Part shown: positions 20,101-33,843 of the stretch, piece after piece
Numbering within the stretch: position 1 is the first letter of the stretch
Layout: each line of letters begins with the position of its first letter
NCBI GenBank assembly: GCA_963969365.1
Contig: OZ017746.1
Span: forward strand, 3,844,001 to 3,908,000
Source: Asterochloris sp. CNOR1
Lineage: Eukaryota > Chlorophyta > Trebouxiophyceae > Trebouxiales > Trebouxiaceae
DNA length: 64,000 bases
Reading direction: 5' to 3'
Position numbers and translations under genes: made by a program
Notes under the pieces: model-generated
Told to the model about the DNA's origin: nothing
The model's input: only the letters and a program-made list of their open reading frames with translations
Database searches by the model: none

Positions 20101-22344
20101 TCAGGTAGTAGGGAATGAGGCGCCAGCAGATGGAGATGAAGCTGTCCTTAGTCACCACATCCTCCCCTGCAGGGACACCAGCAGCTGATCCAGGGGCAGG
20201 GAAAAGGCGCAGCAATCAAAATTCCTCCCGGCAGGGACGCCAGCAGGGTGGTGTCGCCATTCAGGCAGCTGCAGAGCAGTCTGCAGCACGCGTTCTTGGG
20301 CATTACATGCTCTCCTGCAGAGGCAGCAGCAGGAGGCGGAGCGCCGTTCAAGCAGCTTCAGGGCAGGGCCCACTGTAGGACTCATACACATTGTCCCGGG
20401 CAGGAGCAGCAGCAGGCTGACATAGCCATCAGCTGCAGGGCCAATTGCTAGACTCAATCGCTGGCCGGCTGTGCAGCCAATGGACTCCTGAAAACAACTG
20501 CTTCGCGGCAATCTGGCCCCGGCCATCACATTATATTGCGCACACAAGAGGGTCAAGACGGGGTGCATGAAACATGCCAAGCTGATGTGCCGGATTATGC
20601 GGATGGCTGCACACTTTGACCTGATCCACACCTGCAGGCTCAAAAGCCCAGCAATCTGGACGAGAAGACCTCCCGACATCACCCCAATGCTGCCAGACTG
20701 CAGCCTCTGCACCCTCTGGACATCAGGACCAAGCACAGTGCCCAGGCTGTGGACTGCAGCTTCACACAGTGAACCACCTGGCCATGACAGCAGACCTCGC
20801 CCCTGTCCGCACCCCCTCAACACCTGGACTAAGCCCAACACCCTGCCCCTGGCAGGACTGGGCCAGGCCCTGGTACTCACCTGGCAGCAGGCCACCTAGA
20901 CCGACATGGATGATCAGCTTCTGGAGGACCAGGGCAGCAGACAGCACGAAGTTGAAGAGGCTAAGGCCCTTGGCGTAGCCCTGGAGGTTCCACTTGAAGT
21001 TGCAGGTGCAGTACTCCATCTGGAGGCCGCAGAAGAAGTAGACATCCCCCCACCCCTGCAGGAGCAATGGGAAGGAGACAGCATTACAGTCTGTCTTGTG
21101 CGCAGAAGGCGAGACGAGATAACTAATCTGCCTTCTGAAGGCTGCAGAAGATTAGGTTTCCCCTCAGCCCTGCATGGCACAGCTTTGCTTTATTTACTGT
21201 CCATATGGAGGCGATTATCCCTGCAGGCACGGCTTCACTTCTTTACATCCCTGCAGGGGCGCAGCTTTACTTCAATTACAGTCCATGTGGAGGCTAGCAG
21301 CCATCCCTGCAGGGCACAAGGTGAACAGTGTGCACAGTCCACATGCAGGCTGCCAAAGGAGGCAGAGGCGCCTTGCAACAACAAGTCTTGGAGGCATCAC
21401 AGCCCTTGTCACCAAGGAATCGCAGAGGGTCGGGTCCAGCCCTGCATCACACAGACATGCAAGGCTCAAACCCAACCCCTCAGGCACAGCACGCCAAATA
21501 TGTGCCAGCACACTTCCGTGCAAGACCAGCAGCAGCAAACTCGACTGCAGGCTGCAGAAGGAATGGCACCTCCCCCCGGCACGTAAGAACAAGAACATGC
21601 TGAGTGCGGCTGTAGGCAGCAGCATGATCTGCCGAGAGGCTGAGCAAGATCTATGGCTTCCCTGCAGAGGGGCAACTCAAAGGCAGTCAGCATGCAGCAC
21701 ACTCCCTCTGGAGTCGGCAGAAGGGATGAGTGTCACAGTACGCTGGCTTGAGGCAGCGCAGAAGCTGATCGGCCAGTGGCCAAGTCAGCTGTCCATGTGG
21801 TGCAGGGGAGGTGCCTCATCTCTGCTCCATCCAGATTAGCATGTTGAGTGTGTCTGCTGCAGAGTGTACCACTGGTTCCCAAGACTGGGCGCTGTGAGTG
21901 TGCCTCGCCACCAACAATTGCTGGTGTCTCTGGCCATTCACAGCAACTGGTGTCATGCGCAGCACCTGGTGTGCATGCAGCCCCTGTGCGAGACTCTGAC
22001 AGAGCCATGGTACGGGTGCACTTTGATGGTCACAGAAGCAGTTGGGACCACACTGAGTGCAAGCACATGTAAGCATGTGCTCGATGCTGCACAGGCAAGG
22101 CAGCAGAGCTCACCACGAAGTTCTGATCGCCCACAGCAAAGTTGAGGAAGGCTACTCCGCTGCTGAGGCCCCACAGCACCTGCCAGCGGTCCCAGTTGGT
22201 CAAGCGGGCGCCTCCCTGGTTCACCAGGAAGGCTATCCAGCAGGCCATGGAGGTTGTGGCCCAGGTGAATGGGGCAAAGCTGTGCTGCCATGCCAAGCTG
22301 GCCGCAGCCAGCAGCAGGCCAAAGGTCATGCCTTGTCGCAACAT
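14200..22344 (-). CDS. Multi-pass membrane RING-H2 E3 ubiquitin ligase
   Basis: Twelve exons: 22114-22344, 20881-21055, 20003-20166, 19287-19456, 18392-18597, 18005-18077, 17488-17713, 17215-17313, 16977-17033, 15867-16504, 14965-15202, 14200-14742. They give 939 residues with all phases matching. Hydrophobic segments run through roughly residues 1-430 (MTFGLLLAAASLAW, LITALAAANSLVVPLAL, YFVLLSVLATYLLF, YGAGFIFSAFVSVIFW). The RING follows: CAVC at 481-484, QCGHAFHEAC around 662-670, CPMC at 687-690, a C3H2C3 pattern. A linker of about 177 low-complexity residues separates the first Cys pair from the third Cys. DATPAEI just before CAVC recalls Hrd1/gp78-type ligases, suggesting ER membrane ubiquitylation, but the membrane part is not assignable to a named member. 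The 180-residue tail is Ser/Pro-rich. Confidence 0.85.
15175..15420. repeat. Three tandem copies of the RING CPMC exon start
   Basis: The junction GCACATGGGGCAGGAGGG...GACCTGCAGGGAGCAGCAAG (15175) recurs as GCACACAGGGCAGCAG...GGAAGCAGCAGCA near 15270 and as GTACAGGGGGCAACAG...TCCTGCAGGCAGCAGCAAG near 15365. In minus sense the second copy would encode CPVCNI, beside the real CPMCNA. Confidence 0.75.
18299..18312 (+). repeat. Interstitial telomere-like repeat (TTTAGGG)x2
   Basis: Two perfect TTTAGGG units lie in an intron of the RING gene, preceded by GGGGGG. TTTAGGG is the plant-type telomere repeat also used by several trebouxiophytes. Two units may be chance. Confidence 0.6.
20150..20430. 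repeat. Four tandem copies of a RING-gene exon acceptor region
   Basis: The exon 3 boundary CATCCTCCCCTGCAGGGACACCAGCAG (20157) recurs as ATTCCTCCCGGCAGGGACGCCAGCAG (20220), CATGCTCTCCTGCAGAGGCAGCAGCAG (20307) and CATTGTCCCGGGCAGGAGCAGCAGCAG (20389) inside the upstream intron. Confidence 0.8.
21010..21350. repeat. Tandem copies of RING exon 2 acceptor region
   Basis: CTCCATCTGGAGGCCGC...CCCCTGCAGG, which is exon 2 sequence through its acceptor at 21014-21062, is echoed by GTCCATATGGAGGCGATTA...CCCTGCAGG (21200), GTCCATGTGGAGGCTAGCA...CCCTGCAGG (21282) and a diverged GTCCACATGCAGGC (21338). Confidence 0.75.
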
Positions 22345-22622
22345 GACTATGCCACTATGTCAGTTGACAAAGTCAGACAGCCTGTGTTAAGGGGCCTTCA
22401 CCTAAGATGAACCTCCTGGTGGAAGGTGACTTGTGAACACAAGATGGACGTCGACAGACCTGATGAACGCAAACAGCAAGCTCTTGCCCCAGGCTCATCT
22501 GCCCAGATGGCCCGTCTTAATATTGCATGTCCACCTCAAGGGCAGTGGTCCACTTGCTGTCTTGGATTGCGATCTAGACCAACAGTGTAACTGCACGTCA
22601 TTGTTGAATATCCACCAAGCAG
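22345..22622. promoter_or_regulatory. Divergent promoter region, RING gene and SWIB gene
   Basis: Only 278 bp separate the start codons of the minus-strand RING gene (22344) and the plus-strand SWIB gene (22623), so both promoters must lie here or overlap the first exons. No TATA box is obvious. The bidirectional layout is inferred from gene positions only. Confidence 0.5.
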
Positions 22623-25600
22623 ATGTCTGCTGTTGAGGAGGGCCCTGTGCCATCAGATTCGAAGGCGGAGGATCTGGCCAATGGTGCACTGCAGCCTGAG
22701 CACACCATCAAGCAGGAAGCTGGTGCAGTCAAGCAGGAGCCACTGCCTGCCACAGAGGAGGATAGCAAGCCTGTGCTAGCAAAAACTGAGCCAACCGTGC
22801 CTGTGAAGGCAGAGCTAAAGGCTGAGCCGCTGGAAGAAGTCAAGGAGGAGGCTGGTGTCGATGCCAAGCAACCTGGCGCTCAGCCCAGCGATGAGCAGCT
22901 GGGTGTCCGCCTGCAGGCACTGCTCCAAAGCGCAGACATGTCCACCGTGACTGGTGAGCCTCTTGCCTCTGCATCAGCGGGCTGAGATCAGCCTCTGGAA
23001 CGTCCAGAAGCTTGCAAACCTCCTGCGTGGGCTTGCCACTGCTGCATATCAGATCCACCTGCAGCTTGCTTAACCTCTGAGAGGGCTGAGGGCAGAGCAT
23101 CTTTGCTGCTTGTCACACCTGCAGCAGTGCATTCTAGACTCACCGACGACTTCCTCTGCATACACAGCGTAGGGGACTGTGGTGGAAACTCTTGCCCCCA
23201 CAGCACTGGCCTGTCCAGTGCACGCTTTGCATGGTTGCAGCTGTCATTTCAAGCGCAGCCATCGGATGAAGCAACACAGAGCTCAACCATGGCGCTGCCT
23301 GCCCTGCAGAGCGGCAGCTGCGCAAGCAGCTGGAGCAGGAGTTTGGCTGCGAGCTGAGTGCCCGAAAGGCAGCCATCCGAGCTGAGGTGCGTGTTGCACC
23401 TGTGGCCCTGATGTGCCGGCAATCTCGGGCTTACAGGAGGACTTGCCTTACATAGCCAGCCAGCTAATTGAGTCCTGAGCATGCGCTCATGCTTAGCTGG
23501 GGGCTGTATGCCAGCTGCTGTTAGCTCTGTACCGGCACGAGTTGCGCATATTCATCGCGGATACCTCTCAAGCTGTGTCCTCAAGATCAGCACATGTCAC
23601 AGGCAGGCAATGTCGCCAGGACGGTGTTGCCTGCAGATCACTGCGTACCTGACGGGGCCACAGGATGCCCCTGAGGAGGCTGCAGCTGCTGACGAGGATG
23701 CAGAAGATGAGGATGCAGGGTGAGTGGTGCAGCAAGCCTGGTGCTGGTATGCACAGCAGCAGCATGCGGCATGTTCAACCTGCATCCCTGGCCTGCACCC
23801 TCAGTTTTGGCAAACCTTGCCGTGTTGTCTGGTCAGCTGCATTGTGTGCACAGGCAGCACTTGCGAGGCGTGCTTCAGCTGCCTGAGCGCTTTAGTGTGG
23901 CGTTGCCTTGGGGAGGGCGATGCTTTGCAGACATGAGGCCACAAGGTCTGGCAAGAGTCAGAAACACACTTTGCTGAGGAGAGTGAACCCAGGAGTACCC
24001 TAACTGCAGGTCAAAGAAGCGGAAGCGCAAGTCGGGCGGCAAAGGCTTTGGGGAGTGCTTGCTGAGCGAGCCACTGGCCAAATTTGTGGGTGCAGAGCGG
24101 ATGGGGCGCTCTCAGGTGGGGCTGTCACAGAGATGTGACCCCGGCCATCATGATTCAGTGCAATCCCTGTGCGCCTGGTTTGAGGCACTTCTGAGCGCAC
24201 AACTGAGCACAGCTGTGGACGCCATGTGGCTGCTGGACCAAGCTGTGGACACCAGCTGGACATGGGTGGGGTTGATGTGGTGAACTTGTGTGGGCATGGC
24301 GAGTCAGCAGTTCACACACATATAGCAGTCAGCAGAGAGCTTTCGAGCCTGCATCGGGAACCAAGGCAAGGAGGTCGGTATACACTCTGCTGGCAGCGCA
24401 TCTGCTTGAAGGCCCGTCAGGCGGACCCCGCCACAGCAACTTCTTTCAAACGGCACAGACGCACAGCTGCAAAGCATTTGCGGTGCATGCATTGCAAAAT
24501 TTTGCATGCCTTGCAGCAGGTAACCTGCTCCACTTGTCCCTGCCAGTTATTCCCTCATGCCCCCAGCCTGTTGAGGCAGGCTGCCATGAGGGTTTATTCA
24601 GCACCTGGCACCCTGGAGGCACATGCAGACCTTACAGATGCCAGGCCTGGTCTCTGCATGCTTCTCCCAGCCTGACAGCAGGTGTCTGGCATCTGCAGGT
24701 TGTCAAGAAGATCTGGGAGTACATCAAGGAGCACAACCTACAAAACCCCAAGAACAAGAGGAAGATCATTGTTGACGACAACCTAGGTGCGGACCCCAGG
24801 GGAATGTTGCTCAGAAGCAGCCCAGTGGTGTCTCTGCTGCACAGCTCATGCCATCAAGCCACCCTGCTGCAGGCACCTTCCTCAGCAAGCCCGTGGACAT
24901 GTTCAGCATGAACAAGCAGCTGTCCAAGCACTGCTTTCAGAAAGGTGGGGGCACCCTGATTTTGGCCGACTTTTTCCACGAACATCATCTCCCAGGCAGG
25001 TCCTTAGCTGGCGAAGCAGGTCCTATTTGCCATGCCTGCCCCTATGGCTGTGCTGCACATGATCTCGAATGACAGTGAATGTCATTCTGGCCAGATGTGC
25101 ATGTCTCTGTGCAAACTGTCAGCCTTTTGGTCTGGGTCGGTCCTTGCCCCGTCCCTGCTGTTCTGTCATGGGGCTGTCTGCGGCGCGGCAGCTTTGGGAG
25201 GAATGTGCTGGCCGCCCTGCTACCGCCTAGCCACACTGCGCTCTGGCGCCTTGCCTCTCTTTTTATACACCCTGCCCCTGTGCTGCCTGCAGGGAATCAG
25301 CTGCAGAGGCACAGTAGAGATAGCTGTCATGACAGCCTGCCAGCTGCGGCATGTCTGGCCTGGCCCCTGTGCTGCTGCAGAGAGGCAGCTGGGGCCTGCC
25401 CCTGTGCCAGAGCCTGCCCCTGTATTGCATGCAGATGAGCAGCTGCGCAAGCACGACGGAGAAGCAGTACCATAGAGCCCACACCCCCCCCCCCCCCCCA
25501 ACCCCCAAGAACAGCAAGAAAGCAAAGACTGATGAGACACACTCCTGCTGCACGCCCCTGTGCTGCGCCGCAAACTGACAGCTAAAGCCCGCCCTTTGTC

Positions 25601-26703
25601 CTGTGCCCAAGCCCACCCATGTGCTGTGTGCAGATGAGCAGCTGCGGAGGACAATCCGAGGGGGAGCAATGAGGCTGTCACCTGCATGAGTATGTTGCCC
25701 CTGTGCTGCGTGCAGACAAGCATGTGCAAGAGGATGATGGAGAAGGAAGCGAGGACGAGGCTGCCAGTGAGGCTGACAGCGATGAGGATGGGGAGGCTGC
25801 CCCCAGGCCCAAGAAGGCAAGGGCGCGCAACTCAGAGGGCGGCGACAGGCGCAAGAGCGGCGGCTTCACGGCCCCCCTGCGGTGTGCTGGATGCTTGTGG
25901 TCCAGGAGTGCAGGTGTGCGGGAGGCCAGCAGCCCTGCAAGGGCAGCAAAGAAGCTCAGAGCAACGCCTCACAGCTCCCATCAGGTCAGGGCGGCGGGCT
26001 GAAGGCAATTCTGTCGGTGTGTGGGAGCTGACAGCCCCCATGAGTGGGCTGTGCTGAGGAGAGTGGAGCACGTTTCCCCAGAGATTGCGCTGCATGCTTA
26101 TGCAGGCTACACCCACCCTGCAGCATAATGACCTGTGCTTTCAAGCTCAGCTCATGCCAGTCTTGTCGAAGCGCATGGACGGCAAGTCATCATGCAGGTG
26201 CTGCTGCCAGTCTGTGAATGTGCAGGCTGCGAGGCGTTGCCTCATAGTACCCACGCTGTGCAAGGCTGTAGTGCTCATGTTGGTGCCTGAGTAGCGCCTT
26301 GGAGGCAATAGTGGTGCTGGTGCAGGTGCTCTGAAGAGCTCAGTGATTGGCTGGGAGGGCAGGAGCAGATCACTCGTGCAGATCTGACCAAGTATTTCTG
26401 GAATTATGTGAAGAGCAATGGACTACAGGTGTGGGACATTCAGTTTAGCTGAACATTTTGCTGAAACTGCTGCCTCCTCGATGCCTGCCCAGCCTTTTGC
26501 TGAGATGTGCAGAATCCATCCAACAAGCAGCAGATTCTGTGTGACGACAAGCTCAAGGTATGCCTTGGCATGTTGATCATCAGCGCACAGTGCAACATCC
26601 TCAAGGCCCTGCTGTGCTGTAGGCACTGGTACAGGAAGACAAGATAATGGGTTTTGGCTTTCAGAAGCACATGGCACCCCACCTCAGCAAAATTAGTACC
26701 TGA
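22623..26703 (+). CDS. DEK_C and double-SWIB domain chromatin protein
   Basis: Ten exons: 22623-22953, 23310-23386, 23637-23719, 24010-24115, 24699-24786, 24873-24944, 25716-25881, 26326-26428, 26513-26557, 26623-26703. They give 383 residues with exact phase agreement. Residues 1-90 are acidic with repeated KQE/KAE motifs. A DEK_C domain (RQLRKQLEQEFGCELSARKA) covers about 90-150, and a KKRKRK nuclear signal precedes SWIB domain 1 (KKIWEYIKEHNLQNPKNKR). An acidic linker (about 254-300) leads to SWIB domain 2 (FWNYVKSNGLQNPSNKQQ, ending GFGFQKHMAPHLSKIST). This is the architecture of plant/fungal UAF30-type proteins linked to RNA polymerase I or chromatin-remodelling complexes. It converges on H3, 229 bp apart. 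Its terminal exon has a dead copy at 33 kb. Confidence 0.93.
25269..25760. repeat. Tandem acceptor-exon modules in SWIB intron 6
   Basis: A module CCCCTGTGCTGCNTGCAGATGAGCAGCTGCG recurs at about 25273, 25370, 25409, 25612 and 25698. The last is the real acceptor of exon 7 (GCGTGCAG|ACAAGCATG). Copies at 25409 and 25612 encode DEQLRKHDGEA and DEQLRRTIRGGA in the frame that would follow exon 6. A run of 16 C residues lies at 25484-25499. Confidence 0.8.
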
Positions 26704-26888
26704 CAACAGCCATAGCATCATCAGTACATCCTGGACCTGATTCCTCCCCGCTTCCTGCCTGGATGTGTTAAGAGCTCATGCCTATCTGTGCAGATTTTGA
26801 GATACGTAGCGCTACATCTGCCACCCTGAGCGCACGATTGAACCTGTTGTCATTGTGTCATTGTGTGGAATCCTTCCCAGTCAGTGGT

Positions 26889-26904
26889 GGTGTTAAACAA
26901 GACC
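26889..26904 (-). terminator. Histone 3'-end stem-loop of H3
   Basis: In minus sense GGTCTTGTTTAACACC forms a six-position stem (one C-C mismatch) with a four-nt loop, followed by ACCAC, about 30 nt after the H3 stop codon. It matches the H4 element at 30391-30407 in form and position, as expected for histone mRNA 3'-end processing. Confidence 0.75.
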
Positions 26905-26932
26905 AGTTTTTGGGGAGTAGAATTTGAGGAGC

Positions 26933-30358
<3,426 letters not shown>

Positions 30359-30390
30359 GTGCCCAAACTACACCACAATCATCAAAATAG

Positions 30391-30407
30391 GGTGTTGTCT
30401 CAACACC
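30391..30407 (+). terminator. Histone 3'-end stem-loop of H4
   Basis: GGTGTTGTCTCAACACC forms a perfect 6-7 bp stem with a 3-5 nt loop, 33 nt after the H4 stop, followed by ACCACACC. It is the expected histone mRNA 3' processing element. Confidence 0.85.
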
Positions 30408-31584
30408 ACCACACCTTGCTGGAAGGCCTGTTATTTGCTCAAAAACGCTTACAGCTGGCATCCAGACCCCTGCGACTGGTGAGATTGCTACTTATTGATT
30501 GAAATGCCTGCTGCAGACAAGCACAGCATGTTATGCTAGCCAAGCATGTCAGTGCTTCAGCAGGCGCAGCTTTGATGATATGCCATGGCATATGTGTATA
30601 GGCTGGCCAGCTTAGTGCATGCAGAAACCAGGTCTATGAATGTGCATGAACCCAGAGTCTAGCAGCAGCTCAGCGCCAGCCTGAGATAGGAGTTTTGACA
30701 TCTGTGGGCCTTTAAGATGAACACTTAGGAGGCTGCTGAGGGCAACGTAGCAATTGTGCAGTCATCAGGTGCGCAGCTCGGTGTACCTCAATCATGCCAT
30801 TGCAGCCCTATTTGCAGTGCCATGTGATGGTGTGCATTCGTGCCGCGGGTGGCTCTGCTGCAGTAGCGCTTCTGGCTTGCCGGCGCAGTCTATTGAGGGC
30901 AGCCCTGTTGCTTTTTCACTGCAGGACTGCAAGCAGAGTCCAGCTGTGCAGGTGCATTCCCCGCGGGGGCAGTCCGGCCTGCTGAGGCCAGCAGTCTTTG
31001 GCCAATCATGGAAGCGACACATGAATCATGAATCAGGTCGTCCAAAGCACTTGTTGAGGCTCCTTTTCCTAGTCTCCATATTTGTTAATACCTCACCCTG
31101 CATGTGAGCATTGCAAACACCAGGTTCCCTGCTCCCAGGTGTGTCCTGCCTTGGTTGTCCCATCTAAAAGCAGGACATCAAGGCTGCATCCGTAGCTGTG
31201 GTCAAAATGGATGTTGCTGCCTTTGCAGGCTTCAAGCTGCGGGTCACTACCAGCAGCATGGGCAGGCTGTTACAAGCCACCACAAGTGAACAGCAAGTGC
31301 TTTGCAGTCACTGGGCGGCAGAGAGCACCGCCAAACAGTGGAAAATTGTTGTGAAGGTTGCCAGTGAATGTAGGGTAGGGTGCAAGCCCTGTTCCTAGGA
31401 TCTGGTGCAGACCCTTACGGCGAGCACTCCAGAACCACTGCCTACTAGACCAATAATTTCCCTGCCGACTCATAAAATCTTGCCACCACAAGCAGTAACG
31501 TTCACTGCAAGCTTCAGGATCCCGGCTGACCAGCTTGTTGCCTACAACGTTGGCAGCTTGAATCTACATCTACCACCGGCCAGC
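30408..31584. other. No gene seen
   Basis: Short frames on both strands lack recognisable motifs or consistent exon chains. A Cys-rich minus-strand frame at 30792-31022 looks like chance. Confidence 0.45.
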
Positions 31585-32404
31585 ATGAAGCTCCCCTGGG
31601 CGCTTCTACTGCTGTGCCTTAACACGGGCGGAACGACCGCCGCCAACAAAGACTTGCCACATGTGAGTCAAACCGTTTTCATGCAGCACTTTCCAACCAG
31701 CAGCAGTGCAGGCTACCTCAGCGGCAGCCAAATGCAGCCTCTGGCCATCTCCTGCAGTATGTGAGCAGCTGCATCATTCAAGCAGCCTGCACACATCCAG
31801 CCTGTTGCAGGAGCAAGCCTGTCAGCAGAGCTGCACCGCCAGCTGCTTCTGGACCTTGCATTGCCTTCCACCTGCCAGCCTTCCCCTGCAAAGTCTCAGG
31901 GCAGACCTTATGCTGCCTCTCATGTTAGTGTATTGTTAACAGAGTCTGAGTCAGCCTGATCACTGGCTGCCTGCAGGGCCTGCCTACCCCTTCCGACCTA
32001 TCGCAGCACACCTCACTGACTATCAAGAGGTGAGAGTCCTGCAGCTCAAGTCATGCAAGTCTTCACTTTCTGACCAGCATGCATACAGTGAGTCGACTGC
32101 TGCAGGGACAATGGGGCAACCACCACAACCATCAACGCTGCACTCAGCCAGGGTGCCAGGTGAGGACTGCCTTCGCACACATGGTGGTCGCTCGGCAAGA
32201 CGGCAGATTGCTATATTTACTCTGCTGGCTGCAGCGTTGGGGCTGCAGCGATGATCATGGTGTGTTGGGGCATGGTCTCCCTGGCCACTACTGCCTCCAC
32301 AGAATAGGATGTCAGGCCTACCTCCTTCTGGTGAGCATTGAAGTGAGAAAGAGCTCAACAATGCAGTGCTGGCATCTGCTGTCCAGTGCCACTTTGTCAT
32401 CTAG
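31585..32404 (+). CDS. Small secreted protein, unrecognised
   Basis: Exons 31585-31662, 31977-32029, 32106-32159 and 32249-32330 splice in phase. They start with a signal peptide, MKLPWALLLLCLNTGGTTAA, and continue through DNGATTTTINAALSQGA and SDDHGVLGHGLPGHYCLHRI to GCQAYLLL. The 3' exon is ambiguous. An acceptor at 32386 gives CHFVI and stop at 32404, and one near 32365 gives a 23-residue tail ending near 32438. The Thr-rich stretch could be O-glycosylated. I recognise no family. Support is splice-phase agreement plus the signal peptide. Confidence 0.5.
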
Positions 32405-32643
32405 TATGCTGCTTGCTGTGGACCCGGATTCTTCATGAAAGCAGTGCACCGACATGGCGTTGACCATCTGCAGGAGCACCTGGCAGCCAGAAAGGCGACA
32501 ATAGGATGAGATCCTGTAGCGTTCGGTGTTGCAACGCCGGATGCTGCAGAGAAGACCAGGCCAGCGCGATACTGCTTGTACTGCAAGAGCTGGGGCAGCA
32601 ACAGCTGCTTAACGGCCAAAGAAAGACGACAACCACAACAAAT

Positions 32644-32659
32644 GGTGTTTCTCAACACC
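32644..32659 (+). other. Orphan histone-type 3' stem-loop
   Basis: GGTGTTTCTCAACACC is a perfect six-bp stem with a four-nt loop. The flank ACCACACCTGG, then GGCCTGTTTTTGC, parallels the H4 flank ACCACACCTTG, then GGCCTGTTATTTGC. No histone coding sequence precedes it, so it looks like a duplicated H4 3' end. Confidence 0.75.
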
Positions 32660-32974
32660 ACCACACCTGGAACCATGGCCTGTTTTTGCCAAAATTGCTG
32701 AGCAGCAAAGCTCTCAGCTTACACAGCAGAACCTGCGTCACTGTAGCAGTTTATAGGAGACGCTGCGCACTGCTGCAATTTCACTGATCCAGCTTGGCAA
32801 GCAATTGCTGGTCTTTGAGGACTTGTCAGCATGTTCTGCAATTGTCAGGCAATGATGTTGAGCTGATGTGGGCTTGTTGCAGCATCCGGCTGCCTTTGCC
32901 TCACCTCTCATCTTGCCAGATGAAGAGGCTGCTGGTGGACTTGAGCAGCGCGCGCATGCCAGGTAGACAGTATG

Positions 32975-33320
32975 CACTGGCTGGCATATGCATGTTGATC
33001 ATCAGGTACAGTGCGACATCCTCAAGGCTCTGCTGTGCTGGAGGCACTGGTACAGGGAGACAAGTAAATATGTTTTGGCTTTCAACAGCACATGGCACCT
33101 CACCTCAGCACAATTGGTTCCTGAGGTCGGCCTTCTGATCATCCAGAGCAACTCCTTGTCCATTAGCCCCCTGGAATCAGCTCACCTTTGCTCCTTCCCT
33201 GCCTCCTGCCTGAGGTTGAGTATGCAAATCCACAAGAGCTCATTCACTTCACTGATTTCACACAACATAGCGCTGCATCTGCTACCCTGTGCGCATATTT
33301 TACCCTGTTGTCATTGTGAG
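32975..33320 (+). pseudogene. Degenerate copy of the SWIB gene terminal exon and 3' flank
   Basis: GCATGTTGATCATCAG through CTCAAGGCTCTGCTGTGCTG, GGCACTGGTACAGGGAGACA and GCACATGGCACCTCACCTCA parallels 26565-26703 of the SWIB gene. Similarity resumes at 33270-33320 (AGCGCTGCATCTGC, CCTGTTGTCATTGTG) with its 3' flank at 26810-26860. The copied reading frame meets TAA after ALVQGDK, so it is dead. The copied intron end shows a DNA-level rather than mRNA-level duplication. Confidence 0.85.
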
Positions 33321-33843
33321 TACTGCCTTAGTATAGCTTGAGACAACAACCAAAGCTTATGAGTTCATGGCGTTCATGAACAGTGCTGCACTACTTGCAG
33401 TCTCAAACAAGTGTTTGCCAAACAAATACACCATAGCATTCACAGCAAGTGATCACCGCCTTGCAGCGGTCTTGAACTCAAAATGGCCAGGCACCGACTG
33501 TGTGTCAGGTACAAAAATTCCTGCTGCTGGCGGATTTGTGATGCTTGGCCTGGACCATTGGTGCGTCGTCTCAATGACACGCACTGCAGGCACAGCAGCA
33601 CAGGGCATGCGTCAGGCACAGCTAGGGGCACTCCATCAGTCAGCAGGACTACCAACGCTGACCTGCAACAACAGCCAGCAGGCCAGTGCTGACTGCCAAC
33701 AGCAAGCTTCAGATAAGCCGCATTGCCCTACACGACCCAGTGGGCGCGGCTACGGGATCTAAGGCCGCTGCACAAGTGCCAACCAATGGGAGAGGGCAGC
33801 CGGCTTGATCAAATGCAGTCAAAAGTTGCAGCTGGAGCAGATA

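Larger units (their letters stand above)
32405..33843. other. Gene-poor stretch with duplicated fragments
   Basis: It contains an orphan histone-type stem-loop (32644-32659), a degenerate copy of the SWIB gene end (32975-33320) and the 3' flank of the FBPase gene. A plus-strand frame at 33367-33762 lacks exon support. Confidence 0.5.

Noticed and set aside
32433-32676. Minus-strand exon YKQYRAGLVFSAASGVATPN
   Set aside because: It has CAG and GT borders but no partner exon in phase. It sits beside the orphan stem-loop and overlaps the 3' part of the plus-strand secreted-protein region.
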